Source: Mesorhizobium comanense
GTDB taxonomy: Bacteria; Pseudomonadota; Alphaproteobacteria; Rhizobiales; Rhizobiaceae
Length of the DNA: 64,000 nucleotides
NCBI RefSeq assembly: GCF_005503535.1
Contig: NZ_SCNN01000007.1
Span: 248,001 to 312,000, forward strand
Direction of reading: 5' to 3'
Below, in pieces: positions 8,613-18,030 of this stretch. The notes under the pieces are model-generated. The model worked only from the letters and a program-made list of their open reading frames with translations, did no database searches and had not been told where the DNA came from. The translations under genes were made by a program, and so were the position numbers. How positions within the stretch are numbered: the first letter of the stretch is position 1; each line of letters opens with the position of its first letter.

Positions 8613-10310
8613 TCAGGCCTCCTGGTAGCCGTAATGTCTCTGCGCAGCAGCCTTCGAGACGTAGCCCTCGCGGACATCCTCCGCGACCGCCGCCGGATCG
8701 CGCTTTGCCGGTTCGCCGTAGCCACCACCGCCGGGGGTGACGAGCCGCACGCGGTCGCCGCGGCGGATCGAGACGTTGGAATAGCGGCTGGTCGAGGCCT
8801 TGCCATACGCCTCGCGCATCGTCTGCCAGTCCTGGCGGCCGTTCTTCATGACCAGCGTCGCGCCGACGCCGCCTTCCGTGCCGCCGTTCAGGCCCCAGGG
8901 GGCGAGCAAATGGCGGTCGGTCATCTGCGAGCAGATGATCTCGTCGTTGAGGCACAGCATCTGCTTGGAATAGCCGACGCCGCCACGATACTCGCCGGCA
9001 CCGCCAGCATCGACGTTGAAGGCGAGGCTTTCGATGCGCCAGGGGAAACGCGTCTCGTAGACTTCGACCGGGGTGATGCGGCAATTGCCGTTGATCGAGT
9101 CGACGCCGTCATTGCCATCGGCAAAGGCGCGGCCGCCCCAGCCGACCGCTTCGAGGTCGTAGCAGGCGAAATATTCGCCTGTGTCGGCATCGACGCCGCC
9201 GAAGACGAAGTTGCAGTGGGTGGCGCCCTCGGCCGCCATCACCCGGTTCGGGATCGCCGGGGCCATGGCGCCGAGGATCGTGCCGACGATGCGCGGATGG
9301 GTTTCGGTGTTGCCGCCGACTTCCGGCGCTGGAAAATCCACGTTGACGATGGTGCCGGGCGGCGCCATGACGCGGATCGGCCGGAAGCAGCCGGAATTGC
9401 GCGGGATCGTCGGGTCGGTCATGTGCAGCACGGCGTTGTAGGCCGCCGATGTGGCAACGCCGAGCGTCGCGTTGATCGGGCCGGAGGCCTGCGGCGAGGA
9501 ACCGTTGTAATCGACGATGATCTCGCCGCCGCGCTTATGCACCTCGACGGCGACCGTGTAAGTGCGGTCGGCGTCGATGCCGTCGCTCTCGATCTTGTCG
9601 GAGAAGGCGTAGATGCCGTCCGGGATCGCCTCCAGTTCGGCACGCATGCGGCGCTCCGAATAGAGCAGCAGGTCGTTCACCGTCTCCTTGATTTTCTGCT
9701 TGCCGTATTTCTGGTAGATCTGCGTCATCTGCTTTTCGCCGAGATCGACGGCGGCGATGAGCGCGCGCAGATCGCCATAGTTGACGCGCGGCGTGCGCAC
9801 GTTGGCGAGAAGCAGCTTCCAGACCTCGATATTGTCCTTGCCGCGCTTCTTGATCTTGACCGGCGGAATGCGCAGGCCTTCCTGGAAGATTTCCGTCGCC
9901 TCGCCGCAGAAGCCGCCGGGCGCCATGCCGCCGACTTCGGCGATATGGCCGATGGCGACGGCAAAGCCCATGATCTCGCCGTCGACGAAGATCGGCTTGA
10001 AGAAGGTGTGCTCCGGCGTGTGCAGACCCCCGCGATAGGGGTCGTTGTGCAGGATGACGTCGCCCTCCTCGATCTCGTCGATCGGGATTTCCTTGAGGCA
10101 GGATTTGACCAGCAGCGGCATGCCGCCGATCTGCGCCGGGCAATAGTCTGCGACCGCGATCATGTCGCCGTTCATGTCGGCAAGCCCGCAGGTGAAGTCG
10201 AGCGCTTCGTTGAAGATCGTCGAATAGGACGTCTTCATCAACACGATCCCCATCTCCTTGCAGAGCGAGACCATGCTGGATTCCAGGATGTTCATCGTAA
10301 CGAAGTCCAT
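8613..10310 (-). CDS. hyuB: Hydantoinase B/oxoprolinase-family protein
   Basis: This 565-residue protein belongs to the HyuB/oxoprolinase C-terminal family (usual length 510-600). Family hallmarks are the start LESSMVSLCKEMGIVLMKTS, the FSxKIES region and the glycine-rich GEYRGGVGYSKQ. With HyuA it forms an ATP-dependent ring-opening amidohydrolase or a carboxylase. GAGGAG precedes the start and the gene begins 11 bp after the hyuA stop. Substrates of the family include N-methylhydantoin, 5-oxoproline, caprolactam and valerolactam. The gabT-gabD context makes a lactam giving an omega-amino acid an attractive guess. Confidence 0.92.
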   Translation of the reverse strand: MDFVTMNILESSMVSLCKEMGIVLMKTSYSTIFNEALDFTCGLADMNGDMIAVADYCPAQIGGMPLLVKSCLKEIPIDEIEEGDVILHNDPYRGGLHTPEHTFFKPIFVDGEIMGFAVAIGHIAEVGGMAPGGFCGEATEIFQEGLRIPPVKIKKRGKDNIEVWKLLLANVRTPRVNYGDLRALIAAVDLGEKQMTQIYQKYGKQKIKETVNDLLLYSERRMRAELEAIPDGIYAFSDKIESDGIDADRTYTVAVEVHKRGGEIIVDYNGSSPQASGPINATLGVATSAAYNAVLHMTDPTIPRNSGCFRPIRVMAPPGTIVNVDFPAPEVGGNTETHPRIVGTILGAMAPAIPNRVMAAEGATHCNFVFGGVDADTGEYFACYDLEAVGWGGRAFADGNDGVDSINGNCRITPVEVYETRFPWRIESLAFNVDAGGAGEYRGGVGYSKQMLCLNDEIICSQMTDRHLLAPWGLNGGTEGGVGATLVMKNGRQDWQTMREAYGKASTSRYSNVSIRRGDRVRLVTPGGGGYGEPAKRDPAAVAEDVREGYVSKAAAQRHYGYQEA

Positions 10311-10321
10311 GATGGTACTCC

Positions 10322-12352
10322 TCAGGCCGAAATGATCAGATTGCCGAGCCGGTCGACACGAAGCGTCTGTTTCGGCTGCAAAATGGTGACGGAGGCGCTT
10401 TCCTCCACGATGGCGGGGCCGGCGACGGTCTGCCCCTGCTTGAACGTGCCGCGGTCGTAGGTCTTCACCTCGTGCCAGCCGTCCTCGAAGCGCACCTTGC
10501 GGCTGCCCGAGGACGCCGGCGTGCCCTCGCCCTTTTCGAGCTCCCGCATCGTCGGCTTCTCCGAGATGGCGACGGCGACGACCTTGAGATTGACGGTCTC
10601 GATGGTCTCCCCCGGAATGGAGAAGCCGAAGCGGTTCTGATGCTCCTCGTGGAAGCGCTCCCAGAGGCTCGCTATGCTCTCCTCGGTGAACTGGTTGGCC
10701 GGGAAGCTCAGTTCCAGCTCGTGGTTCTGGCCGAAGTAGCGGGCCTCGATGGAGCGGTAGACCTCCACCTTCTGCTGGTAGCCCTGCGAGACCAGTTCGG
10801 CGATGGCACCATCCACCAGTTCCGTCATCGCCGCGGTGGCGCGGGCGCCGTCGAAGTATTTCGAGATCTGCTGCACCGTGCGATGCCGGTCGACGCGCGC
10901 ATCGGTCATGATGAAGCCGAAGGCGGAGAACTGGCCGGGATAGTTCGGCACGATGCCCTGCGGAATACCCGAAATATCCATCAGGTCGCAGATATGCACC
11001 GGCCCCGCGCCACCCGACGCGACCAGCGAGAAGTCGCGCGGGTCGAGGCCGCGCTGGAGGAGAACGGCCCGCAGCGCGCCAAGCATGTTGTTGTTGGCGA
11101 TCTGCACCATGGCGAAGGCAGCCGCGTCGACCTCGAGGTTGAGCTGGTCGGCGATCCTCTTGACCGCGCGATGCGCCGCCTCGGCGTCGAGCTTCATCTT
11201 GCCCCCGAGGAAATAGTCGGGGTTGATGCGGCCGAGCACGACATTGGCGTCCGTCACCGTGGCATTCTCGCCGCCACGGCCGTAGCAGGCAGGCCCTGGT
11301 GCCGCACCGGCCGATTGCGGACCCATGCGCAACATGCCGCCCTTATCGATCCAGGCAATGGAGCCGCCGCCGGCGCCGATCGTGTGGATGTCGATCATCG
11401 GGATCTGGATCGGCAGGCCCCATTCGATCTCGAAACTCGTCGTCACATGCTCCATGCCGTCCACGACGGTGGAGCAATCGGTCGAGGTTCCGCCCATATC
11501 GAAGGTGACGAGGTTCTTGATGCCGGTGAGTTCCGAGAGGACGCGGGTGGCGACGACCGCACCGGTCGGGCCGGAGAGCGTCATCTGCACCGGCGCCTCG
11601 GCGGCCCCCTTCAGGGTCGATTCACCGCCATTCGACTTGATCACGCCGATCCTGTCCCCGATGCCTATGCCATCGAGGCGCTTCTGCATGCGGTGGAAAT
11701 TGTCGGAGACGATGGGCTTCAGATAGGCGTCGGCAATCGTGGTCGAGGCGCGGTCGTATTCCTTCCACTTCGGCAGCACCTCGTAGGAGATCGAGATCGG
11801 CATGCCGGGCAGTTCTTCCGCCAGGATGTCACGAATGCGCTGCTCGTGGCTCGGATCGATGTAGGAAAACAGCGTGCAGACGGCGATCGCCTCGATCGTG
11901 CCGTCGGCCTTGATGGTTGCGGCCAGCTCGCGCACGGCCGCCTCATCCAGCGCCGTGACAAGTTCGCCCTTGGCGCTGAAACGCCCGCCGATCTCATAGG
12001 TGTCGGCACGTTTCATCAGCGGCTTGGTCTTGATCCAGGTTATGTCGTAGTGGCTGCGGCGATCGCCGCGCTGGATAAAGGGAACATCGCGAAAACCGGT
12101 GGTGGTGACATAGGCGACTTTCGCGCCACGCCTCGTCAGCAACGCGTTTGTGGCGATCGTGGTGCCAAGACGGATCTTGTCGACGCTTGCGACATCGTCC
12201 ACCTGCGCAAGCCCCTGCAGCACGCCTTCGATCGGTTCGGAAGGTGTCGTCAGGTTCTTCCAGTTTTCGATGGTGCCGCTCGCCGCATCGTAGGAAACGA
12301 AGTCGGTAAACGTTCCCCCGATGTCGATGCCGATGATTTTCCTGTCAGGCAT
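10322..12352 (-). CDS. hyuA: Hydantoinase A/oxoprolinase-family protein
   Basis: The 676-residue protein has the actin-like ATPase signature GIDIGGTFTDF at residues 8-18, a second phosphate loop FDMGGTSTDCS and the HTIGAGGGSIAW motif, all hallmarks of HyuA/oxoprolinase N-terminal proteins. It is expected to use ATP to activate the amide carbonyl of a cyclic substrate and to act as a heteromer with HyuB. The start MPDRK at 12350-12352 was preferred over an ATG 18 bases upstream because GAGG is correctly spaced before it. It follows the GntR gene after 26 bp and belongs to the long minus-strand operon starting at 17117. Confidence 0.93.
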   Translation of the reverse strand: MPDRKIIGIDIGGTFTDFVSYDAASGTIENWKNLTTPSEPIEGVLQGLAQVDDVASVDKIRLGTTIATNALLTRRGAKVAYVTTTGFRDVPFIQRGDRRSHYDITWIKTKPLMKRADTYEIGGRFSAKGELVTALDEAAVRELAATIKADGTIEAIAVCTLFSYIDPSHEQRIRDILAEELPGMPISISYEVLPKWKEYDRASTTIADAYLKPIVSDNFHRMQKRLDGIGIGDRIGVIKSNGGESTLKGAAEAPVQMTLSGPTGAVVATRVLSELTGIKNLVTFDMGGTSTDCSTVVDGMEHVTTSFEIEWGLPIQIPMIDIHTIGAGGGSIAWIDKGGMLRMGPQSAGAAPGPACYGRGGENATVTDANVVLGRINPDYFLGGKMKLDAEAAHRAVKRIADQLNLEVDAAAFAMVQIANNNMLGALRAVLLQRGLDPRDFSLVASGGAGPVHICDLMDISGIPQGIVPNYPGQFSAFGFIMTDARVDRHRTVQQISKYFDGARATAAMTELVDGAIAELVSQGYQQKVEVYRSIEARYFGQNHELELSFPANQFTEESIASLWERFHEEHQNRFGFSIPGETIETVNLKVVAVAISEKPTMRELEKGEGTPASSGSRKVRFEDGWHEVKTYDRGTFKQGQTVAGPAIVEESASVTILQPKQTLRVDRLGNLIISA

Positions 12353-12378
12353 TATGTCCTCGTTTCTCATGGATAGGA

Positions 12379-13080
12379 TCAGGACGAGCGGGGTTTTTCC
12401 CGGTCGTAAGCTTCAAGCAGGTGGCGCCAGGAGTCGCGGATGTGATCGCGGATGGCATCCATCGCCTTTTCGAGATTGCGGGTGCGCAGTGCCTCGACCA
12501 CCGGCCAGTGGTCGACGGCCGCCGCCATCTGGCTCTCGAACTGGCGTTCCGCCATGGTGATCAGCATCTGCACTTCGGCCTGGATGTTGGTGAAGGCGTG
12601 CAGCGTCTGGCGGTTTTTCGAGAGCCGGCAGATTTCGAGGTGGAAGGCGAGGTCGTTTTCGACCAGCGCGATCTCGTCATTGGCATTGGCAGCCGCGACC
12701 ATGGCGTCGACGAACCCGGCAATCCGGTCGATGTCGGCATCCTTCATCTGCGGCAGCGCCTGTTCCATCGCGAAACGTTCCACGACGACGCGGAAGGAGA
12801 AGATCTCGTCGATATCGCTGTGCAGGAAGGTGCGGACGAAGGTGCCCTTGCGGGGAACCGCGACGAGCAGGCCGCGCTCCTCCAGCCGGCGGATCGCCTC
12901 GCGGATGGGGTTGCGGCTGATCCCGAGCTGGCGGGCCAGTTCCGCTTCGTTGATGCGCTGGCCGGGCTGGAGCCGGCCGAAGATCAGTTCGCGCACGAGG
13001 AACGTCGAAACCTGATCGGACAGCATCCGGTGGTCGATGATGCCGATCGGCTCGTCCGTGTTGAAGAGATTGTTAGCCAT
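12379..13080 (-). CDS. GntR-family transcriptional regulator (FCD subfamily)
   Basis: The 233-residue protein has a winged helix at about residues 25-95 (LNRA-type core LARQLGISRNPIREAIRRLEERGLL) and an all-helical FCD ligand domain after residue 100 (FAMEQALPQMKDADID ... LVENDLAFHLEICRLS), where conserved Asp/His residues usually bind a metal. Its start overlaps the end of the permease gene by 8 bp, so it is part of the operon it probably controls. The ligand is likely the transported substrate or an early catabolite. Its operator is not certain; candidates lie in the 17118-17278 divergent region. Confidence 0.92.
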   Translation of the reverse strand: MANNLFNTDEPIGIIDHRMLSDQVSTFLVRELIFGRLQPGQRINEAELARQLGISRNPIREAIRRLEERGLLVAVPRKGTFVRTFLHSDIDEIFSFRVVVERFAMEQALPQMKDADIDRIAGFVDAMVAAANANDEIALVENDLAFHLEICRLSKNRQTLHAFTNIQAEVQMLITMAERQFESQMAAAVDHWPVVEALRTRNLEKAMDAIRDHIRDSWRHLLEAYDREKPRSS

Positions 13081-14134
13081 TGATGAGCCCCTTCTCGCGC
13101 TGTGGCTGCTGCGGCAGGGCTATTTCTCGCCCTGCCATGATCCCGTCTTTGCGGAAGACCAGTATCAACAGCATAAAGGCCGCGATGATAAGTTCCTGCG
13201 TGCCCGCCGGCAGCGACCATTGCTGGCCGCCGATCGAGATTCCGCCTTCGAGACGGCGGAAGATGTCGACCATCGCCGTGATGACGACGACGCCGACCAC
13301 CGCGCCGGCAAGGCTTCCCATGCCGCCGACGATGAGCATGGCGAGCGCCAGGAAGGTGAAGCCCAGGAAGAAGTTGTTGATCGACACGGTGCCGAGGTAA
13401 TGGGCCTGCAGCACGCCGCCGAGGCCGACCAGGAAGCCCGAGAGCGTGAAGGCAATGAGCCGCGACCAGTAGAGCGAGATGCCCGACGCGGCGGCCGCGA
13501 CCTCGTCTTCCCGCGTCGCGCGGATGGCAAGGCCGAAGGCTGAAATCTGGTAGAGATAGGCGACGACGATCGCCAGAACGGCGCAGCCCAGCGCCAGCCA
13601 GGCCGTCACATAGGTCGGCAGGCCGACGATCGAGGCGGAGCCCATCGTAACGCTGTCCCAGTTGGAATAGACCACGTTCAGGATGAAGAGCACGGCTAGC
13701 GTGGCGATCGATGCCGCAAGGCCCGTGAGCCGCATGATGACGAGGCCGGTGAGGAAGGCAGCGGCGCCAGCGAGCAGCACCGAGACGATGGCGGACGGCA
13801 GCAGCGGGATGCTCTGGTCGCGCAGGAAATGCGGCAGGCCGGACATGGTGATCGGCTTCAGCATCTCGCAGCACGTCTGCCAGGCCGAGCCATAGGCGGC
13901 GATCGCCATGAAGGTGGCATGCCCGAAGGAAATGATGCCGGAATTGCCGACGAAGACGTAAAGCCCGACGACGATGACGATGCTGATCAGCATTTCGACG
14001 ACCGTGCGCTGCAGGGACAGACCGCCGAACTGGCCGGTGACCACGACGATGAGCACAAGCGGCACGACAAGCGCCAGCACCGGCAGCCAGAAGCGGCCGA
14101 TCGAGGCAAGGGACGGCATGGCATTGCTCTTCAT
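13073..14134 (-). CDS. livM: Branched-chain-type ABC transporter permease (LivM-like)
   Basis: This 353-residue polytopic membrane protein matches LivM: GLYVFVGNSGIISFGHATFMAIAAYG is the family signature near the N-terminus, and a GGMGSLAGAVVG loop follows later. It pairs with the LivH-like protein to form the channel. Its start overlaps the livH stop as TAATG, with AAGGAG upstream, so the two are translationally coupled. The C-terminus extends a little (QQPQREKGLING) and overlaps the GntR start by 8 bp. In this context the importer probably brings in a lactam, hydantoin or amino acid rather than leucine itself. Confidence 0.93.
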   Translation of the reverse strand: MKSNAMPSLASIGRFWLPVLALVVPLVLIVVVTGQFGGLSLQRTVVEMLISIVIVVGLYVFVGNSGIISFGHATFMAIAAYGSAWQTCCEMLKPITMSGLPHFLRDQSIPLLPSAIVSVLLAGAAAFLTGLVIMRLTGLAASIATLAVLFILNVVYSNWDSVTMGSASIVGLPTYVTAWLALGCAVLAIVVAYLYQISAFGLAIRATREDEVAAAASGISLYWSRLIAFTLSGFLVGLGGVLQAHYLGTVSINNFFLGFTFLALAMLIVGGMGSLAGAVVGVVVITAMVDIFRRLEGGISIGGQQWSLPAGTQELIIAAFMLLILVFRKDGIMAGREIALPQQPQREKGLING

Positions 14135-15048
14135 TACACACGCTCCTTCGCGGCGCTGGTGACGATCAGGCCTTGCGGGCGCACGAGGAGGATCAGGATG
14201 ACGAGCGTGAACACACCGGCATCGCGGAAGGGGCGCAGATCGGCCGGCAGGTAGGTCTGCAGGAGGACGCTGGCGACACCCACGAGGAACCCGCCGAGCG
14301 CCGCCCCCGGCAGCGAGCCCATGCCGCCGATGACGGTGGCGAAGAAACCGTAGACGACGGGCATCAGGCCCATGCGCAGGTCGAGCGTGCCCGTCTGGAT
14401 CGTGAGCAGCAGGGAGACGGCACCGCTGAGCAGGCCCGAAATGGCGAAAGCGAGTGCGATGACACGGTTCGCCGGCATGCCGAGCAGGCGGGCCATCTGG
14501 AAGTTCTCGGCGGCCGCCCGCATCTGGACGCCCAGCGGGGTCCTCTTGAGGAAGAGAACCAGCGCGACGAGCAGGCCGGCGGTGACGACCATAGTCAGGA
14601 GCTGTACGCCCGGAACGCGCACGCCGCCGATCTCCACCGCATTTGCGAGGCTCTGCCCGATCCCGACCGATTTGGGTCGGCCCGTATGGATGAGCATGAC
14701 CAGGTTCTGCAGGAAATAGCTGACGGCGAAGGAGGAGATGAGCAGCGTGGACGGGTTGGAATTGCGCAGCGGCCGGAAGGCGACGCGCTCCGTCAGAAGC
14801 GCCAGCACGACAACCACCAGCAGCACGCCGCCGATCATGACGGCGGCGGGAAGAGCACCGAGCAGCAGCGGCGGCGTGACGCTCGCCGTCGGCACGACCA
14901 GCGCATAAGCGCCGATGGTGATGTAATCGGCCTGCGCGAAATTGACGAGCCGCATGACGCCGAAGACGAGGCCGATCGCCAGCGCGACAAGGGCATAGAG
15001 GCTGCCCAGCGCGATGGCATCGACGAGAACTTGAACGATGTTGGCCAT
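14134..15048 (-). CDS. livH: Branched-chain-type ABC transporter permease (LivH-like)
   Basis: This 304-residue inner-membrane permease has the LivH N-terminal signature ALGSLYALVALAIGLVFGVMRLVNFAQ and the loop GGMGSLPGAALGG. About eight hydrophobic segments are visible. It follows the ATPase at 15056-15826 after 7 bp. Together with LivM, two ATPases (LivG here, LivF divergent at 17279) and the binding protein at 15921 it forms a complete hydrophobic-amino-acid-type importer. Substrate specificity cannot be read from the permease. Confidence 0.93.
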   Translation of the reverse strand: MANIVQVLVDAIALGSLYALVALAIGLVFGVMRLVNFAQADYITIGAYALVVPTASVTPPLLLGALPAAVMIGGVLLVVVVLALLTERVAFRPLRNSNPSTLLISSFAVSYFLQNLVMLIHTGRPKSVGIGQSLANAVEIGGVRVPGVQLLTMVVTAGLLVALVLFLKRTPLGVQMRAAAENFQMARLLGMPANRVIALAFAISGLLSGAVSLLLTIQTGTLDLRMGLMPVVYGFFATVIGGMGSLPGAALGGFLVGVASVLLQTYLPADLRPFRDAGVFTLVILILLVRPQGLIVTSAAKERV

Positions 15049-15055
15049 GGCGGTC

Positions 15056-15826
15056 CTAGATCGCGAGGGTGCTGTCGGCAGCCTTTTCGCCCAGATAGGC
15101 GCGGCGGACGGCTGGGTTCATCCGGATATCCTGCGGCGAGCCTTCGGCGAGGCTCTGTCCGCCATCGAGCACGTGGATGCGCTGGCACACCCCCATGATC
15201 ACCTTCATATTGTGTTCGATCAGCAGCACGCCGCAGCCGAAGCGGGCCGGTAACTCGGCGATGACCTCCATAAGCGCCTCGCACTCCGCGTCGTTCATGC
15301 CGGAGGCCGGCTCGTCGAGCAGCGCGAAGGACGGCTGCAAGGCGAGCGCCCGGGCAATGCCGACACGCCTTTCGTCGCCATAGGAGAGGCTGTCGCAACG
15401 GTGATCGGCCTTCGCCGCGAGGCCCATCCAGTCGAGGATGTCGAGCGCCCGCTCCCGGGCGTCGCGACGAGATTGCCCACTGCCGATCGCGGCAACCGAG
15501 AGGTTCTGCTCCACCGTCATCGTCCTAAACAGCCGCGCGGCCTGGAAGCTGCGGCCGATGCCGGCCTGGGCGATCTTGCGGGCGGTCAGCCGCGAGACGT
15601 CGATGCCGTCAAGCCGGATACTGCCGCTCGTCGGCCGCTGGAAGCCGCTCAGCACATTGACCATGGTGGTCTTGCCGGCGCCATTCGGACCGATGAGGCC
15701 GAGGATTTCGCCACGCCTGACTTCGAGGTCGACGCCGCTGAGCGCCCGGATACCGCCAAAGGCGACGGCAACTCCGCGGGCTTCCAGCCGTTCTTTCGAT
15801 CCCGATCTTTTTGATGGGCGTGACAT
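15056..15826 (-). CDS. livG: Branched-chain-type ABC transporter ATPase (LivG-like)
   Basis: The 256-residue ABC ATPase has Walker A GPNGAGKTT, a Q-loop in the IGRSFQAARLF segment, the signature LSYGDERRVGIARAL and Walker B FALLDEPASGMN. A LivG-type C-terminal segment RIHVLDGGQSLAEGSP follows. The start MSRPSKRSG at 15824-15826 was chosen because the longer frame begins with sequence that does not fit the family. It lies between the binding-protein gene and livH. The gap of 94 bp to the binding protein holds no clear terminator. Confidence 0.93.
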   Translation of the reverse strand: MSRPSKRSGSKERLEARGVAVAFGGIRALSGVDLEVRRGEILGLIGPNGAGKTTMVNVLSGFQRPTSGSIRLDGIDVSRLTARKIAQAGIGRSFQAARLFRTMTVEQNLSVAAIGSGQSRRDARERALDILDWMGLAAKADHRCDSLSYGDERRVGIARALALQPSFALLDEPASGMNDAECEALMEVIAELPARFGCGVLLIEHNMKVIMGVCQRIHVLDGGQSLAEGSPQDIRMNPAVRRAYLGEKAADSTLAI

Positions 15827-15920
15827 ATCGGGCGAGACCTGTCCTTGAGCTCGGCTGTGAATCTTCCAGGAGATTGGTTCCGCCAGCCGCACCACCGTGC
15901 GGCCGGCGGATCGTGGTCGG

Positions 15921-17117
15921 TTACTGGCCGACGCGGAACAGCAGCTTCATGTCAGGCTTGAACGAGTTGCGGTAGACCTCGACAGCATGGAAGGAGCCGT
16001 TCTCGACCTTCATGATCAGCCAGGGACGGTCGACCTGAATATGCAGCTGGTCGGTAAACGAGGTCGGCCCGGCGGTGAACGGCTGGTCTTTGAAGCTGTT
16101 CATGACGCCGACCACGGCTTCGGATTCAGTCGTCTTGGCCTGCTCGACCGCATAAGCCCACTGTTCGATGAGGCTGTAGCCCAGCACCGCGTAGGACGAG
16201 ACCGGCGGCTCGCCGTAACGCGCCTTGTGGCTTTCAAGGAACTTGGCCATTTCCGGCCGCGGATCATCGCCGTAAAGCGACATAAAGGCGGGCAGGTAGA
16301 AATCCTTCAGGCCTGGTACGGCGTTGAGCCAGTAATTGTCGACCATCGCGGTGTTGGCGAGGATCGGCAGGTCGATGCCGGCGGCGCGCAGCTGGCGCAC
16401 GGCCGAAGCCCCACCCGGCGTGAACGAGCAGACGAAGACCGCTTCCGGCTGCTTGGCAAGCCCCTTGAGGCGGGTGATCTGCGAGGCGATCGACGGGTCG
16501 TCGTTCTTGAAGGTGTCGTTGCCGAGGATCGTTTCCTGACCTCCACCCGCGGCCCATGCCGCGCGGAAGCCGGCGCAAGCCGACTTGTTGTATTCGATCG
16601 TCAGGTCCTCGAGCACGTAGACCGACTTCAGGTTCATCTTCTTCTGGGCATACTCGGCAATGGCGATGCCTTCCGACTGCGCCGCGCTATTGGCGGTGAA
16701 GGTGAGCGAACCAACGCCCTGCACGCCCATCTTCGGATCGGCGGCGCACAAGCTGAAGGCGATCTTGCCGGCCTGCTTGGCCGCGAGCGCCGACGGCGCG
16801 CCAAAATCGTAATCGCAGGAGACGACCAGCATGTCGACGCCACCATCGACGAGCTGCGCGCCGACGGTCGCCGCGCGAGCCTGGTCTGTCTTGGTGTCCA
16901 TGACGGAATATTCGATCTGGCGGCCGAGCAGGCCGCCGGCCTTGTTGATCTCCTCGATCTTCATGACCGCCGCCTTGAAAGGCGCGCTGTCGTAGTTCGA
17001 AAGCCAGCCTGATTCAGCGATGGCGAAGCCGATCTTGATCGGTTCCTCGGCGCGCACGCCGGTCGAAGGCAACAGGAGGGCGATTGCGGCCGAAGCGGCC
17101 ACAGCAAAAGATTTCAT
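15921..17117 (-). CDS. Branched-chain-type ABC transporter substrate-binding protein (LivK-like)
   Basis: This 398-residue periplasmic protein has a Sec signal peptide of about 24 residues (MKSFAVAASAAIALLLPSTGVRA, cleavage before EEPIKIGF). The mature protein is a type I binding fold of the Leu/Ile/Val family, beginning with PIKIGFAIAESGWLSNYDSAP. The start is the ATG at 17115-17117 behind AAGGGGAACGACG. It is the first gene of the minus-strand operon and is transcribed divergently from livF. Its length is typical; the ligand is unknown, and the downstream genes suggest a cyclic amide or omega-amino acid. Confidence 0.92.
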   Translation of the reverse strand: MKSFAVAASAAIALLLPSTGVRAEEPIKIGFAIAESGWLSNYDSAPFKAAVMKIEEINKAGGLLGRQIEYSVMDTKTDQARAATVGAQLVDGGVDMLVVSCDYDFGAPSALAAKQAGKIAFSLCAADPKMGVQGVGSLTFTANSAAQSEGIAIAEYAQKKMNLKSVYVLEDLTIEYNKSACAGFRAAWAAGGGQETILGNDTFKNDDPSIASQITRLKGLAKQPEAVFVCSFTPGGASAVRQLRAAGIDLPILANTAMVDNYWLNAVPGLKDFYLPAFMSLYGDDPRPEMAKFLESHKARYGEPPVSSYAVLGYSLIEQWAYAVEQAKTTESEAVVGVMNSFKDQPFTAGPTSFTDQLHIQVDRPWLIMKVENGSFHAVEVYRNSFKPDMKLLFRVGQ

Positions 17118-17278
17118 CGTCGTTCCCCTTGGCGGTGTGTGCACCGCCTCAATTATTTGCACATAGTCCTCTGTGGACAGAAGACAGAATGCGGGTTAGA
17201 TTTTTTTTGTCAACGGCAAAAATGCGGCGGGCAGTTCCGAGTTCTATCGGCGCCCACAGACCGCCAAAGGGGAACGAC
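17118..17278. promoter_or_regulatory. Divergent promoter region between the LivK operon and livF-lhgO
   Basis: These 161 bp separate two divergent units. The two start codons have nearly identical leaders: CCGCCAAGGGGAACGACG on the minus strand and CCGCCAAAGGGGAACGAC on the plus strand. A hairpin or operator candidate, GGCGGTG-TGTG-CACCGCC, lies at 17131-17148, and the half-sites TGTGCA (17138-17143) and TGCACA (17158-17163) form an inverted repeat with a 14-base spacer. The GntR at 12379-13080 could act here. No strong sigma70 boxes stand out. Confidence 0.55.
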
Positions 17279-18007
<729 letters not shown>

Positions 18008-18030
18008 TCAGGCAGACAAGGGCAGGACAT

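Noticed and set aside
8607-12376. Plus-strand open frames of more than 600 codons opposite hyuB and hyuA
   Set aside because: Composition is that of reverse-complement shadows, and the minus-strand genes have full family motifs and ribosome sites.
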